From assembly GCF_001620365.2 (NCBI RefSeq), contig NZ_LQMT02000039.1, forward strand, positions 5,567 through 69,566: 64,000 bases of DNA, read 5' to 3'. Below, piece by piece: positions 49,927 to 57,944 of the stretch. A program made the translations under genes and the position numbers. The number at the start of each line of letters is the position of its first letter. The first letter of the stretch is position 1. This DNA comes from Amycolatopsis keratiniphila subsp. keratiniphila. Lineage in GTDB: Bacteria; Actinomycetota; Actinomycetes; Mycobacteriales; Pseudonocardiaceae. The notes beneath the pieces are model-generated. The model had not been told where the DNA came from and ran no database searches. It was given only the letters and a program-made list of their open reading frames with translations.

Positions 49927-51573
49927 TCAGAGGTCGTTCATGTACGGCACGGACGTCTGCGCGTGGTCGGTCATCCAGTTCCGCAGCGCGTGCGTGGCCA
50001 GGACGTCGTCCTCGTTGTAGCGCAGGAGACGCTCCCGCTGGACGTCGTCGGGGACACCGCCGTCCATGCCGACGGCGTCGCGGTACCACCTCATCGACGC
50101 CTCGCCGCCCGCTTCCGGATCGCGCCACGCGAACCCGGCGACCGGTGCGATGACCTTGAGCCCCTTGCCGTGCGAGCACAGGAACTGGTCGGTGACGCTG
50201 CGGAAGAGGTCGATCCACTCCTCGGAGTCCACAAAGGACGCGATCTCGGCCTTCTTGGGAACACCGGGGTATTCGCCGAAACGGCTCGCGGAGCCGAAGA
50301 GCCAGCGGTTCTCGGCGAGCGCGTTGTAGCAGTAGGCGCGGAAGGTCAGGCCGGCGGCGAGCGTGCGCTCGCGGACTTCGGTGAACCAGGCCCAGAACTC
50401 CGCGAACGACCGGGCCTCGTCGGCGGTCGGCAGCGGCTCCCAGGTCGCGAACGCCCGGTAGCCCTGCTCCATCCCGATGTCGGCGCCGGTCAGCAGCGAA
50501 CCCCACAGGTACGCGCCGGAATCACCGAAGCTCTCCATGTCGACGTCGACCTCGACGTCGCCGCGCGGGACCTCGACGCGGTCGACCTTGCGCACCATCG
50601 TGAGATCGGCGAGCCAGGCGCGCGCCAGGATGATCGAGTCGGCGAAGGTGCCGCCGGTCCAGTTCATCGGCGGGGGCTCGTCGGCCGGATCGAGCGCGGC
50701 CAGCTTGTCCACTGTGGACACCCCGGCGCGGCGCAGCTCCATCGCGTCCTCGCCGCGGACGACCAGGCTGACGTCGCGGGTTTCGGTGAGCACGACCTCG
50801 CACGTCGGCCACCAAGGGCAGCGCCGGCATTCGAGGACGCGAGAAGGCTCAGCGAGCGCCTCTTCCCCTTCGGCGGCGGCGGTCGCGATGGCGAGCCTGT
50901 CGGCGAAGCGGCTCTGGTACTCCGTCAGCGCGCTTCGGCCGCCAGGCCAGGTGGCCGCGGACAGGTCGTGCCAGACGACGACGTCCGCGTCGAGACCGAT
51001 GACGCCGCCGACGGCGCGGTGTCCTTCGTGCTTTCCGAGCGCTTCGAGCATCCGATAGAGGTGCGCGAGCCGCATCTGGTCCCGCGGCTGCGAGCGGACC
51101 TTTCGCGCCGGGTCGGGCACCCGGTTCGCCGGGTCGAGGTCGGTCATCACGGTGGTCGGCGCGCCCGCGCCACGATCGGTGATGCGGTGCCGCACGACCA
51201 GCACCGGCACGTAGCCGTCGCCGGTGTTGACGAGGAGCTCGGAGCCGCCACGCCGGTGACCGGCGCGATCCACCGGGAGCAGCGCTCCCCAGATGTAGCG
51301 CGCTTCGGCGGCGAAGGCCTCTTCGGTCAGCTGCACGCGCTCGGCGGCCGGGAGGTCGCGAGGGATCTTGACCCAGGTCGCCTCGGGGCCGGTCGCGTCC
51401 ATGAGCCGCTGCACGATCGCGTCGCGATGCGCCGACGCGTCGGCGATCCGCTGCTGGGCGGCCGGGTCGGGCGGGGCGAGCGGGACCTCGCGCATCGCCG
51501 GATCGTGTTCCAGGTGCACGCGACGCCGGCAGCGGCTCACCGCTCCCGCGTCCAGTAGCACCTCGTTACTCAC
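49927..51573 (-). CDS. TM0106-family RecB-like putative nuclease
   Basis: 548 residues from GTG 51573 (other GTG codons at 51582 and 51561 are possible). The opening VLLDAGAVSRCRRRVHLEHDP is the classic start of this actinobacterial RecB-like family. A cysteine cluster CRRCPWWPTC may bind a Fe-S or zinc centre. The C-terminal half has a DEDD-like exonuclease core: DVDMESFGDSGAYLWG and, near the end, LRYNEDDVLATHALRNW (YNxxD). It probably acts in DNA repair or nucleic-acid processing; the exact substrate is unknown. Confidence 0.85.
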   Translation of the reverse strand: MSNEVLLDAGAVSRCRRRVHLEHDPAMREVPLAPPDPAAQQRIADASAHRDAIVQRLMDATGPEATWVKIPRDLPAAERVQLTEEAFAAEARYIWGALLPVDRAGHRRGGSELLVNTGDGYVPVLVVRHRITDRGAGAPTTVMTDLDPANRVPDPARKVRSQPRDQMRLAHLYRMLEALGKHEGHRAVGGVIGLDADVVVWHDLSAATWPGGRSALTEYQSRFADRLAIATAAAEGEEALAEPSRVLECRRCPWWPTCEVVLTETRDVSLVVRGEDAMELRRAGVSTVDKLAALDPADEPPPMNWTGGTFADSIILARAWLADLTMVRKVDRVEVPRGDVEVDVDMESFGDSGAYLWGSLLTGADIGMEQGYRAFATWEPLPTADEARSFAEFWAWFTEVRERTLAAGLTFRAYCYNALAENRWLFGSASRFGEYPGVPKKAEIASFVDSEEWIDLFRSVTDQFLCSHGKGLKVIAPVAGFAWRDPEAGGEASMRWYRDAVGMDGGVPDDVQRERLLRYNEDDVLATHALRNWMTDHAQTSVPYMNDL

Positions 51574-51663
51574 GGACAACACTCTAGAAGGCCACCGGCA
51601 AGCCGACATGCCCGCCACATCGGGGACCAGTAAGTTCGTCAGTGACACAGCGTGGGAGGTGCC

Positions 51664-52128
51664 ATGGCGCGCAAGGCCAAAGCCGTCGAGGGCGAAGGCA
51701 GGTTTACCCCGAAGAAGGCGAAGAACGCCGTCGCGGTGGCCAAAGTGGTCGGACCGGCCGTACTGCCGGTGATCGCGCCGTACGCCGTTCGAGCGGCGGG
51801 CGCCGCACGAGAGCTATACGACCGTTATCAAGCGAAGAAGCTCGGCGTCGCCGTCGACCAGCTCGGTGAGTTCAGCGGACGCGGTGCGGCGTTGCACGCG
51901 CGGATCGCGGGGCTGACGCAGGGGCTCGCGGAGCTGAAGAAGTCCGCGAAGGCGACAGACGCCGATGTGGCCTTCGCGAAGGACACCCAGGGGACGCTGG
52001 AGCAGCTTTCGGCGACCGTTCGCGCTTCGGAGCGGATGCCCGCCGCGCGGCGGAAGGCGGCGCACCGAGCCGTGGCCGGGGAGCTGGACCAGCTGGAGGG
52101 GAAGCTGCTGCACCGGCTGGGGATCTGA
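51664..52128 (+). CDS. Basic helical protein, DUF6474-like
   Basis: 154 residues from ATG 51664, with GGAGGTGCC upstream. A strongly basic N terminus is followed by a short hydrophobic helix (VAKVVGPAVLPVIAPYAVRAAGA, about 22-45), a LGVAVDQL motif and a charged helical remainder. The pattern resembles actinobacterial DUF6474 proteins; the function is unknown. A long family hairpin follows 12 bp after the stop. Confidence 0.65.
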   Translation: MARKAKAVEGEGRFTPKKAKNAVAVAKVVGPAVLPVIAPYAVRAAGAARELYDRYQAKKLGVAVDQLGEFSGRGAALHARIAGLTQGLAELKKSAKATDADVAFAKDTQGTLEQLSATVRASERMPAARRKAAHRAVAGELDQLEGKLLHRLGI

Positions 52129-52139
52129 AGCCGCACCGG

Positions 52140-52196
52140 ATGTCATGAAAGGGTCGTTCAGGACGAAAGATGTCCTGAACGACCCTTTCATGACAT
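52140..52196. terminator. Long hairpin, copy C of the GTCATGAAAGGGTCGTTC family
   Basis: Perfect 25-bp arms (52140-52164 and 52172-52196) with a GAAAGAT loop, sharing GTCATGAAAGGGTCGTTC with the copies at 46083 and 48389. It lies between the convergent DUF6474-like and ABC substrate-binding genes. Confidence 0.75.
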
Positions 52197-52204
52197 ATCT
52201 GGAA

Positions 52205-53167
52205 CTAAGAGATGAAACCCTTCTTCTTCATCCATTCGTAGGCGACCTCGCCCTGGTCCCGACCGTCGACGTCGACCTGCTTGCACAGCTCGATCATCTG
52301 CTCGTTGTCGAGGGCGGCGGCGACGGTTTCCAGCGGTCCCCGCAGTTCCGGGTGCTGGTTCAGGAATTCCGTCCGCAGCGTCGGCACGGCGTTGTACTGC
52401 GGGAACGCCTTCTTGTCGTCTTCGAGGACGCGGAGGTTCAGCCCGGCGATCCGGCCGTCGGTCGTGAAGATCTCGCCGATCGGGCAGGTCCCGCTCGCCA
52501 CGGCCGAGTAGATCGTCCCGATGCCGAAGTTCTTGATCACCGGGTTCTGGAACCCGTACGCCCGCACGGCGGCGGGGAAACCGTCCTGACGGCTGGTGAA
52601 TTCGGTCTCCAGGCAGAACACGTTCTGGTCCGGCTTCCGCTTCAGGAACTCCGCCAGATCCGACGTCGTCTTCAGGTTGTTCGCCGCACCGTAGGCCTCG
52701 GTGACCGCGAAGGCGTACTGGTCGTTGAGCGGCGAGTAGTTCAGCCAGGTGACGCCGAACTTCGCCTCATCGGCCGCCTTCGTGGCTTCGTACTGGGCCT
52801 GTTCCCCGCCGGGGACGGGGAGTTCGTTGCCCTGGTAGTTGATCCAGCCGGTGCCGGTGTACTCCCAGGTGACGTCGGTCTGGCCGGCGAGCAGCGCCTG
52901 CCGCGACGAGTTCGAGCCCTTGATGTCGGTCAGGTCGACGACGTCCGCGCCCGCCGCGGAAAGCGCCATCTCGGCCATGTAGCCCAGGATGATGTTCTCG
53001 GTGAAGTCCTTCGAGCCCACCGTCACCTTGACGCCCTTGAGCGATTCGATGGGCTGGATCGAACCGGGTTCGATCTTGTACGGCAGCGCGGTGTTGACCT
53101 CGAGCCCGCACGCGGAAAGCGTGCCGCACAACAGGACCGCGCCGAACAGTGCTTTCAGACGTCGCAT
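52205..53167 (-). CDS. Osmoprotectant ABC transporter substrate-binding lipoprotein
   Basis: 320 residues. A lipobox-type signal (LCGTLSACG) ends at a lipidated cysteine near residue 20. The OpuAC-like binding domain follows, beginning VKVTVGSKDFTENIILGYM, with aromatic residues (WEYTGTGWINY, WLNYSP) likely forming a quaternary-amine cage. Substrates would be glycine betaine, choline or a related osmolyte. It starts one base after the permease stop, last in a four-gene minus-strand operon (permease, ATPase, permease, binding protein). Confidence 0.93.
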   Translation of the reverse strand: MRRLKALFGAVLLCGTLSACGLEVNTALPYKIEPGSIQPIESLKGVKVTVGSKDFTENIILGYMAEMALSAAGADVVDLTDIKGSNSSRQALLAGQTDVTWEYTGTGWINYQGNELPVPGGEQAQYEATKAADEAKFGVTWLNYSPLNDQYAFAVTEAYGAANNLKTTSDLAEFLKRKPDQNVFCLETEFTSRQDGFPAAVRAYGFQNPVIKNFGIGTIYSAVASGTCPIGEIFTTDGRIAGLNLRVLEDDKKAFPQYNAVPTLRTEFLNQHPELRGPLETVAAALDNEQMIELCKQVDVDGRDQGEVAYEWMKKKGFIS

Positions 53168-53168
53168 G

Positions 53169-53945
53169 TCAGCGCAGTCCCTTCGGTCCGAAGAACTGTT
53201 CCGCCACGGCGCCGAGCCAGTCCACCAGCAGCGCCAGCGCGACGGCGAGCACCGAGCCGGTGATCAGCACCTTCGTCAGGTTGAGCTTGTAGCCGGTGTC
53301 GATCAGCAGGCCGAAACCCCCGGCGTTGACGAACATGCCGAAGGTCGCCGTGCCGACGGCCAGCACCAGCGAGGTCCGGAGGCCGGCCAGGATCAGCGGG
53401 ATGGCCAGCGGGAACTCGACCCGCCACAGCACCCCGGAGGCCGACATGCCGATCCCGCGGCCGGCGTCGATCAGCGACGGGTCGACCTGCTGCAGGCCGA
53501 CCATCGTGTTCCGCAGCACCGGAAGCAGCGAATAGAACGCCAGCGGCAGCGCGGCGACCCACAGCCCGCCGGTGGCGCCGGTGACGATGAACCACAGCAC
53601 CAGCACGCCCAGCGCGGGCGCGGCCTGGCCGATGTTCGCGACCGCCAGGAAGACCGGCGCCGCCCATTTCGCCCACGGCCGCGTGACGAGCACGCCGAGC
53701 GGCACCGCGACGGCGACCACGATCGCGGTGACCACGACGGTCATCGCCAGGTGGTCGCGCAGCGCGGCGAACAGCCCGGCGGCGTTGAGGGTCTCCTTCT
53801 CCGTCGCGCTCAGTTCGCTGCTGAACACCCAGATCAGCACCCCGGCGACGATCAGCAGCACCGCGGCGGGCTGGGCGAACAGGCGGACCCGTTCGGCGCC
53901 TCTCGACGAGGACTCGGTGGAGAACCCGGTATCGACGGCCGTCAT
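53169..53945 (-). CDS. Osmoprotectant ABC transporter permease 2
   Basis: 258 residues from ATG 53945; the longer frame is shadow of the ATPase gene. About six membrane helices, with the permease EAA-like loop in QVDPSLIDAGRGIGMSASGVLWRVEFPLAIP, where it contacts the ATPase. It belongs to the OpuCB/ProW branch. Its start overlaps the ATPase stop by ATGA and its stop nearly touches the binding-protein start. Confidence 0.92.
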   Translation of the reverse strand: MTAVDTGFSTESSSRGAERVRLFAQPAAVLLIVAGVLIWVFSSELSATEKETLNAAGLFAALRDHLAMTVVVTAIVVAVAVPLGVLVTRPWAKWAAPVFLAVANIGQAAPALGVLVLWFIVTGATGGLWVAALPLAFYSLLPVLRNTMVGLQQVDPSLIDAGRGIGMSASGVLWRVEFPLAIPLILAGLRTSLVLAVGTATFGMFVNAGGFGLLIDTGYKLNLTKVLITGSVLAVALALLVDWLGAVAEQFFGPKGLR

Positions 53946-55126
53946 GCGGTCACACCTTCCGCCGGGCTGTCGTCGGAGTGCTCCTCGCGCAGCTGCTGGA
54001 TCGTCGCGATGACCGTGTCGAGCTCGATCGTCCCGGCGTACTCGCCGCGCGGGCCGGTCACCGGGACGCTGCCGCCCTCGGCGAGCATGGCTTCGAGCGC
54101 GTCCTGCAGCGTCGACTGGAGACTGACGTAGTCGCGCAGCGGTTTGCCCGCGGTGGACAGCGACGTCGCCGTGGTCAGCTCGCGGACGTGCACCCACCGC
54201 ATCGGACGGCGCCGCTGGTCGAGCACCAGCACGAAATGCTTGCGCTGCTGGACCAGTTTCTCGCGCACCTCGGACGGCGATTCGCTCACCGTCGCCGTGA
54301 GCGCGTCCTGCTTCAACTCGACGTCGCGGACCCGCAGCAGCGTCAGCTGCTTCAGCGAGGCACCGGCGCCGACGAAACCGGCGACCGTGTCGTCGGCCGG
54401 GTTCGCGAGGATCGCGTCCGGGGTGTCGTACTGCAGGATCCGCGACTGGTTGCCGAGCACCGCGATCTTGTCGCCGAGCTTCACGGCCTCGTCGAAGTCG
54501 TGGGTGACGAAGACGATCGTCTTCTTCAGGTCGGTCTGGAGCCGCAGCAGTTCGTCCTGCAGGTTGCCGCGGGTGATCGGGTCGACCGCGCCGAACGGCT
54601 CGTCCATCAGCAGCACCGGCGGGTCGGCCGCGAGCGCCCGTGCGACGCCGACGCGCTGCTGCTGCCCACCGGACAGCTGACGCGGGAACCGGTCACGGAA
54701 ATCGGCCGGGTCCAGCCCGACCAGGTCCATCATCTCTTCGACCCGGTCGTTGACCTTCTTCTTGTCCCAGCCGAGCAGCCCGGGCACCACGGCGATGTTC
54801 TGCGCGACGGTGAAATGCGGGAAGAGCCCGGCCTGCTGGATCGCGTAGCCGATGCGGCGGCGCAGGGTGTCGACGTCGAGCTTGAGCGCGTCGTCGCCGC
54901 CGATGGTGATACGGCCCGACGTCGGCTCGATCAGCCGGTTGATCATGCGCATGGTCGTGGTCTTGCCGCAGCCGGACGGGCCGACGAAGACCACGATCTT
55001 GCCCGCGGGCACCACCATCGAGAAGTCGTCGACCGCGGGCTCACGGGTGCCGGGGTAGCGCTTCGTGACGTTCTCCAGCTCGATCTCGACGCCGGATACG
55101 GTTTCAGGAGACTCAGCCACGGACAC
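53942..55126 (-). CDS. Osmoprotectant ABC transporter ATPase with CBS domain
   Basis: 394 residues from GTG 55126. Walker A GPSGCGKTTTMRM, Q loop, signature LSGGQQQRVGVARALA and Walker B LLMDEPFGAVD are all intact, and the H loop THD follows. The C-terminal third (about 265-394) is a CBS-pair-like regulatory part (SPSEVREKLVQQRKHFVLVLDQR, LQDALEAMLAEGGSVPVTGPRGEYAGTI), which in OpuA-type transporters senses ionic strength or nucleotide. It overlaps the first permease gene by 14 bp. Confidence 0.93.
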   Translation of the reverse strand: MSVAESPETVSGVEIELENVTKRYPGTREPAVDDFSMVVPAGKIVVFVGPSGCGKTTTMRMINRLIEPTSGRITIGGDDALKLDVDTLRRRIGYAIQQAGLFPHFTVAQNIAVVPGLLGWDKKKVNDRVEEMMDLVGLDPADFRDRFPRQLSGGQQQRVGVARALAADPPVLLMDEPFGAVDPITRGNLQDELLRLQTDLKKTIVFVTHDFDEAVKLGDKIAVLGNQSRILQYDTPDAILANPADDTVAGFVGAGASLKQLTLLRVRDVELKQDALTATVSESPSEVREKLVQQRKHFVLVLDQRRRPMRWVHVRELTTATSLSTAGKPLRDYVSLQSTLQDALEAMLAEGGSVPVTGPRGEYAGTIELDTVIATIQQLREEHSDDSPAEGVTA

Positions 55127-55760
55127 CCCTAGAGACGGTCAAACGGTTGATCAGGACGTAAACGGCGTCGAGGACCAGTGCGAGGACGACCACGCCGAGC
55201 GTCCCGGTCAATGCCTGGTTGAGGGAGTTCGTGCTCCCCGCGTTGGTGAGGCCGGAGAAGACCTCGGAGCCGAGGCCCGGGCCCTTGGCGTAGGCCGCGA
55301 TGACCGCGATACCCATGAGCATCTGCGTCGCGACCCGCATCCCGGCGAGGATCGCGGGCCAGGCGAGCCGCAGCTCCACCCTGGTCAGCACGCCGAACCG
55401 GCTCATGCCGATCCCGCGCGCCGCGTCGCTGACCGCCGGATCCACCCCGCTCAGCCCGACGATCGTGTTCCGCACGATCGGCAGCAAGGCGTAGAGCACG
55501 AGCGCGATGACGGTGGTGTTCGCGCCGAGGCCGAACACCGGGATGAGCAGCCCCAGGAGGGCGAAGGAAGGGACGGTGAGGATCGTGCTCGCCAGCGCCG
55601 TGGCGACGGCCGACCCGATCGGGCTGCGGTAGACGGCGACGCCGATCACCACGCCGAGGACGGCGGCCAGGATCGTGCACTGCACGACCGCGCTGACATG
55701 GAGGAGCCCTTGGAGGGCGAGTCTGTCCCACCGATCCGAGATGTACTCGAAGAGGTTCAT
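55113..55760 (-). CDS. Osmoprotectant ABC transporter permease 1
   Basis: 215 residues from ATG 55760; the 14-residue upstream extension has no support. Six helices, with the ATPase-contact loop VDPAVSDAARGIGMSRFGVLTRVELRLAWP parallel to that of permease 2. It is the first gene of the operon. Upstream (55761-55991) is a 231-bp gap with a GGGTGAG/CTCACCC hairpin at 55787-55804, in the presumed mRNA leader. Confidence 0.9.
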   Translation of the reverse strand: MNLFEYISDRWDRLALQGLLHVSAVVQCTILAAVLGVVIGVAVYRSPIGSAVATALASTILTVPSFALLGLLIPVFGLGANTTVIALVLYALLPIVRNTIVGLSGVDPAVSDAARGIGMSRFGVLTRVELRLAWPAILAGMRVATQMLMGIAVIAAYAKGPGLGSEVFSGLTNAGSTNSLNQALTGTLGVVVLALVLDAVYVLINRLTVSRGVRG

Positions 55761-55786
55761 CGCGTGCTGGTTCTCCCGCCGCCTCT

Positions 55787-55804
55787 GGGTGAGACTCCTC
55801 ACCC
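55787..55804 (-). promoter_or_regulatory. Leader hairpin of the osmoprotectant transporter operon
   Basis: GGGTGAG (55787-55793) and CTCACCC (55798-55804) pair as a 7-bp stem with a 4-base loop, 27 bp upstream of the first permease start. It may influence translation start or mRNA stability, but it could also be incidental. Confidence 0.4.
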
Positions 55805-55991
55805 ATTCGGAGTAGCTGTATCGGGAGCCTGACTACCCAAAACGCTCGCGGTCAAACCCCTGTTTACCGCCTTTTATCCCGCCAACCTGCCCGATCCGGC
55901 CTGATCGGGCAAACGCACACGCCGTCTTTCCCCCTGCTCACCAGCCGGGAGGAGATCGACCACCCGGACGTGCGTCGAATACCCTTCACCC

Positions 55992-56540
55992 GTGAGTAAA
56001 GGCAGCCATCACCGAAGCGCGTTACGCGCTGTGCGTGGCGGGTTGCTCGGTGTGAGTTCCGCAGCGCTGGCCGTGACCGCTCACATGATCGGGGACGGCG
56101 ACCTCCCCGATACGGCGATGACGGTGTTGCTCACCGTGCTGATCGGCTGGAACGCCGCCGCGCTCGCCGCGAAGGCGCGCGGCCCCCTGGCCACCATCGT
56201 CGACCTCGGCGCCGGTCAGGTCGTGATGCACCTCGTGCTCAGCTCGCTGAGCAGTCATCAGCCCCATGACGAACCCGCCCCGAGCTCGGGCGGCCTCGCG
56301 ATGACCGTCGCGCACGTCGTCGCCACGCTGATCACCGCGTTGCTGCTGGCCAAGGCCGACGGACTGCTGCTCGGCGTCCTCGCCTGCCTGCGCGCGCTGG
56401 CCCCCTTCATCCTCAACGCGCTCCCGGTGCCCGCCGCGGTCGCGGCCCCGGTGCTCGCCCGCCCGGCGGGCCCCGGTCACCTCGTCCGGGTCGACCTCCG
56501 CCGCGTCCACGGCAGGCGCGGCCCGCCACTGTTCTCCTGA
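55992..56540 (+). CDS. Small multi-helix membrane protein near copper genes
   Basis: 182 residues from GTG 55992. Four membrane helices (roughly 15-33, 40-60, 75-92 and 103-150) with an SSHQPHDEPAPSS loop whose histidines could bind metal. A basic, proline-rich C-terminal tail follows. It has no catalytic motif. Position 69 bp upstream of the YcnI gene on the same strand, and membrane helices with His, fit a copper role, but that is inference. Confidence 0.6.
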   Translation: MSKGSHHRSALRAVRGGLLGVSSAALAVTAHMIGDGDLPDTAMTVLLTVLIGWNAAALAAKARGPLATIVDLGAGQVVMHLVLSSLSSHQPHDEPAPSSGGLAMTVAHVVATLITALLLAKADGLLLGVLACLRALAPFILNALPVPAAVAAPVLARPAGPGHLVRVDLRRVHGRRGPPLFS

Positions 56541-56609
56541 ACCCACGACATCCCCCGTAATCCGGCGAGGCCCCCGAGCCCGCCGTCTCAGTCACGTTCA
56601 GGAGTTTTC

Positions 56610-57380
56610 GTGTCCAAGCACGTCTTCAAGCGCGCCGGTTTCCTGGCCGCCACCGTCGGCATCGCCGGCCTGCTGTCCGCCGGGGTCGCCTCGGCCCACG
56701 TCACCGCCAACGTCTACGGCCCCCAGCCGTCGAAGGGCGGCTACGGCTCGATCTTCTTCCGCGTCCCCAACGAGGAGAAGGACGCCGGCACCACCAAGGT
56801 CGAGATCACCGTCAAGCCCGAGTACGCGCTCACGTCCGTGCGCGCCAAGCCGCTTCCCGGCTGGAAGGCCGAGGTCGTCAAGTCCAAGCTGCCCGCCCCG
56901 GTGACCACCGACTCCGGCACGCAGATCACCGAGGCCGTCACGAAGGTCTCCTGGACCGCCGAACCCGGCAACAAGATCGCCGCCGGGTCCACCGAGTTCC
57001 AGGAGTTCCAGATCAGCGCGGGCAAATTCCCGGCCAACGTCGACACGATCGAGTTCCCCGCCACCCAGACCTACGAGAACGGCAAGGTCGTCGAGTGGAA
57101 CCAGCCGACCCCGGCCTCCGGTGAGGAACCCGAGCACCCCGCGCCGACGGTGAAGCTCGCCGAGAAGACCGCCGACGGGCACGGTGGCGGCCACGGCACC
57201 GACTCGAAGGCCTCCGAGGAGTCGCATGCCGCTTCTTCGTCGTCCGACAACACCGCCCGCTGGCTCGGCGGCGCCGGCCTGGTCGTCGGTGCGCTCGGCC
57301 TCGGCGTCGGCGCCGGTGCCACCCTGCGTGCCCGCCGCGCCACCGCCGTCTCCGGCAAGAGCGACACCGAAGGAAAGTAG
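56610..57380 (+). CDS. ycnI: YcnI-like copper-associated secreted/anchored protein
   Basis: 256 residues from GTG 56610. The signal peptide ends at ...ASA with the mature protein beginning HVTANVYG, so the N-terminal amine and His30 can bind copper, the defining feature of YcnI (DUF1775). The domain has WKAEVVKSKLPAPVTTDSG and conserved WNQPTP. A C-terminal membrane helix anchors it (about 217-240). It is followed directly by CopC and CopD genes, so a copper acquisition or handling cluster is clear. Confidence 0.88.
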   Translation: MSKHVFKRAGFLAATVGIAGLLSAGVASAHVTANVYGPQPSKGGYGSIFFRVPNEEKDAGTTKVEITVKPEYALTSVRAKPLPGWKAEVVKSKLPAPVTTDSGTQITEAVTKVSWTAEPGNKIAAGSTEFQEFQISAGKFPANVDTIEFPATQTYENGKVVEWNQPTPASGEEPEHPAPTVKLAEKTADGHGGGHGTDSKASEESHAASSSSDNTARWLGGAGLVVGALGLGVGAGATLRARRATAVSGKSDTEGK

Positions 57381-57944
57381 ATGCGTAAAGCGATCGTCGC
57401 GCTGGCGATCACCGGGGTGGCGTGGCTCGCCACGGCCACCCCGGCGCTGGCGCACAACGTCCTGATCTCCTCCGACCCGGCGAAGGGCGCTTCGATCGCC
57501 GCCGGGCCCGCGAAGATCACGCTCACGTTCGACCAGTACGTCCAGAACGCGAACGTCAACCAGATCGCGGTCATCGGCCCGGGCGGCGGCCAGTGGGCCG
57601 AAGGCCAGGTCGAGGTCCGCGACAGCGTCGTGACCGTGCCGCTGCGGCCGCTCGGCCCGGCGGGCGAGTACAAGATCGGCTACCGGATCCTGTCCGCGGA
57701 CGGGCACGCCGTGACCGGCGAGGTGCCGTTCACCCTCACCGCCGCGGGCACCGGGACCCCGGCGAGCGCCGACGCCGCGCGCAGCAACGCGGGCCAGGCC
57801 GAGACCACCCCGGCGACCGGCGGCGAAGGCTCGTCCGGCGTGCCGATCTGGGTGTGGATCGCGGGTGCCGTCGTGCTGCTCGCCGTCGGACTGACCGTCG
57901 CACTGCGCACCGGCGCCGGTGACAAGGAGAAGAGCGGGTCATGA
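57381..57944 (+). CDS. copC: CopC-like copper resistance protein
   Basis: 187 residues from ATG 57381, immediately after the YcnI stop. After the signal the mature protein starts HNVLISSDPAKG (His25), and the SADGHAVTGEVPF block carries the other copper-binding residues of the CopC fold. A membrane helix near 158-180 tethers it. It probably delivers periplasmic-side copper to CopD. It overlaps copD by ATGA. Confidence 0.92.
   Translation: MRKAIVALAITGVAWLATATPALAHNVLISSDPAKGASIAAGPAKITLTFDQYVQNANVNQIAVIGPGGGQWAEGQVEVRDSVVTVPLRPLGPAGEYKIGYRILSADGHAVTGEVPFTLTAAGTGTPASADAARSNAGQAETTPATGGEGSSGVPIWVWIAGAVVLLAVGLTVALRTGAGDKEKSGS

Noticed and set aside
46083-52196. CRISPR-like repeats
   Set aside because: The three hairpins are kilobases apart and palindromic, without regular spacers or cas genes.
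46088-52199. Short peptides starting MKGSF encoded by the long hairpins
   Set aside because: They only arise because the hairpin arms carry ATGAAAGGG; no ribosome site precedes them and the variable bases keep pairing, not amino acids.
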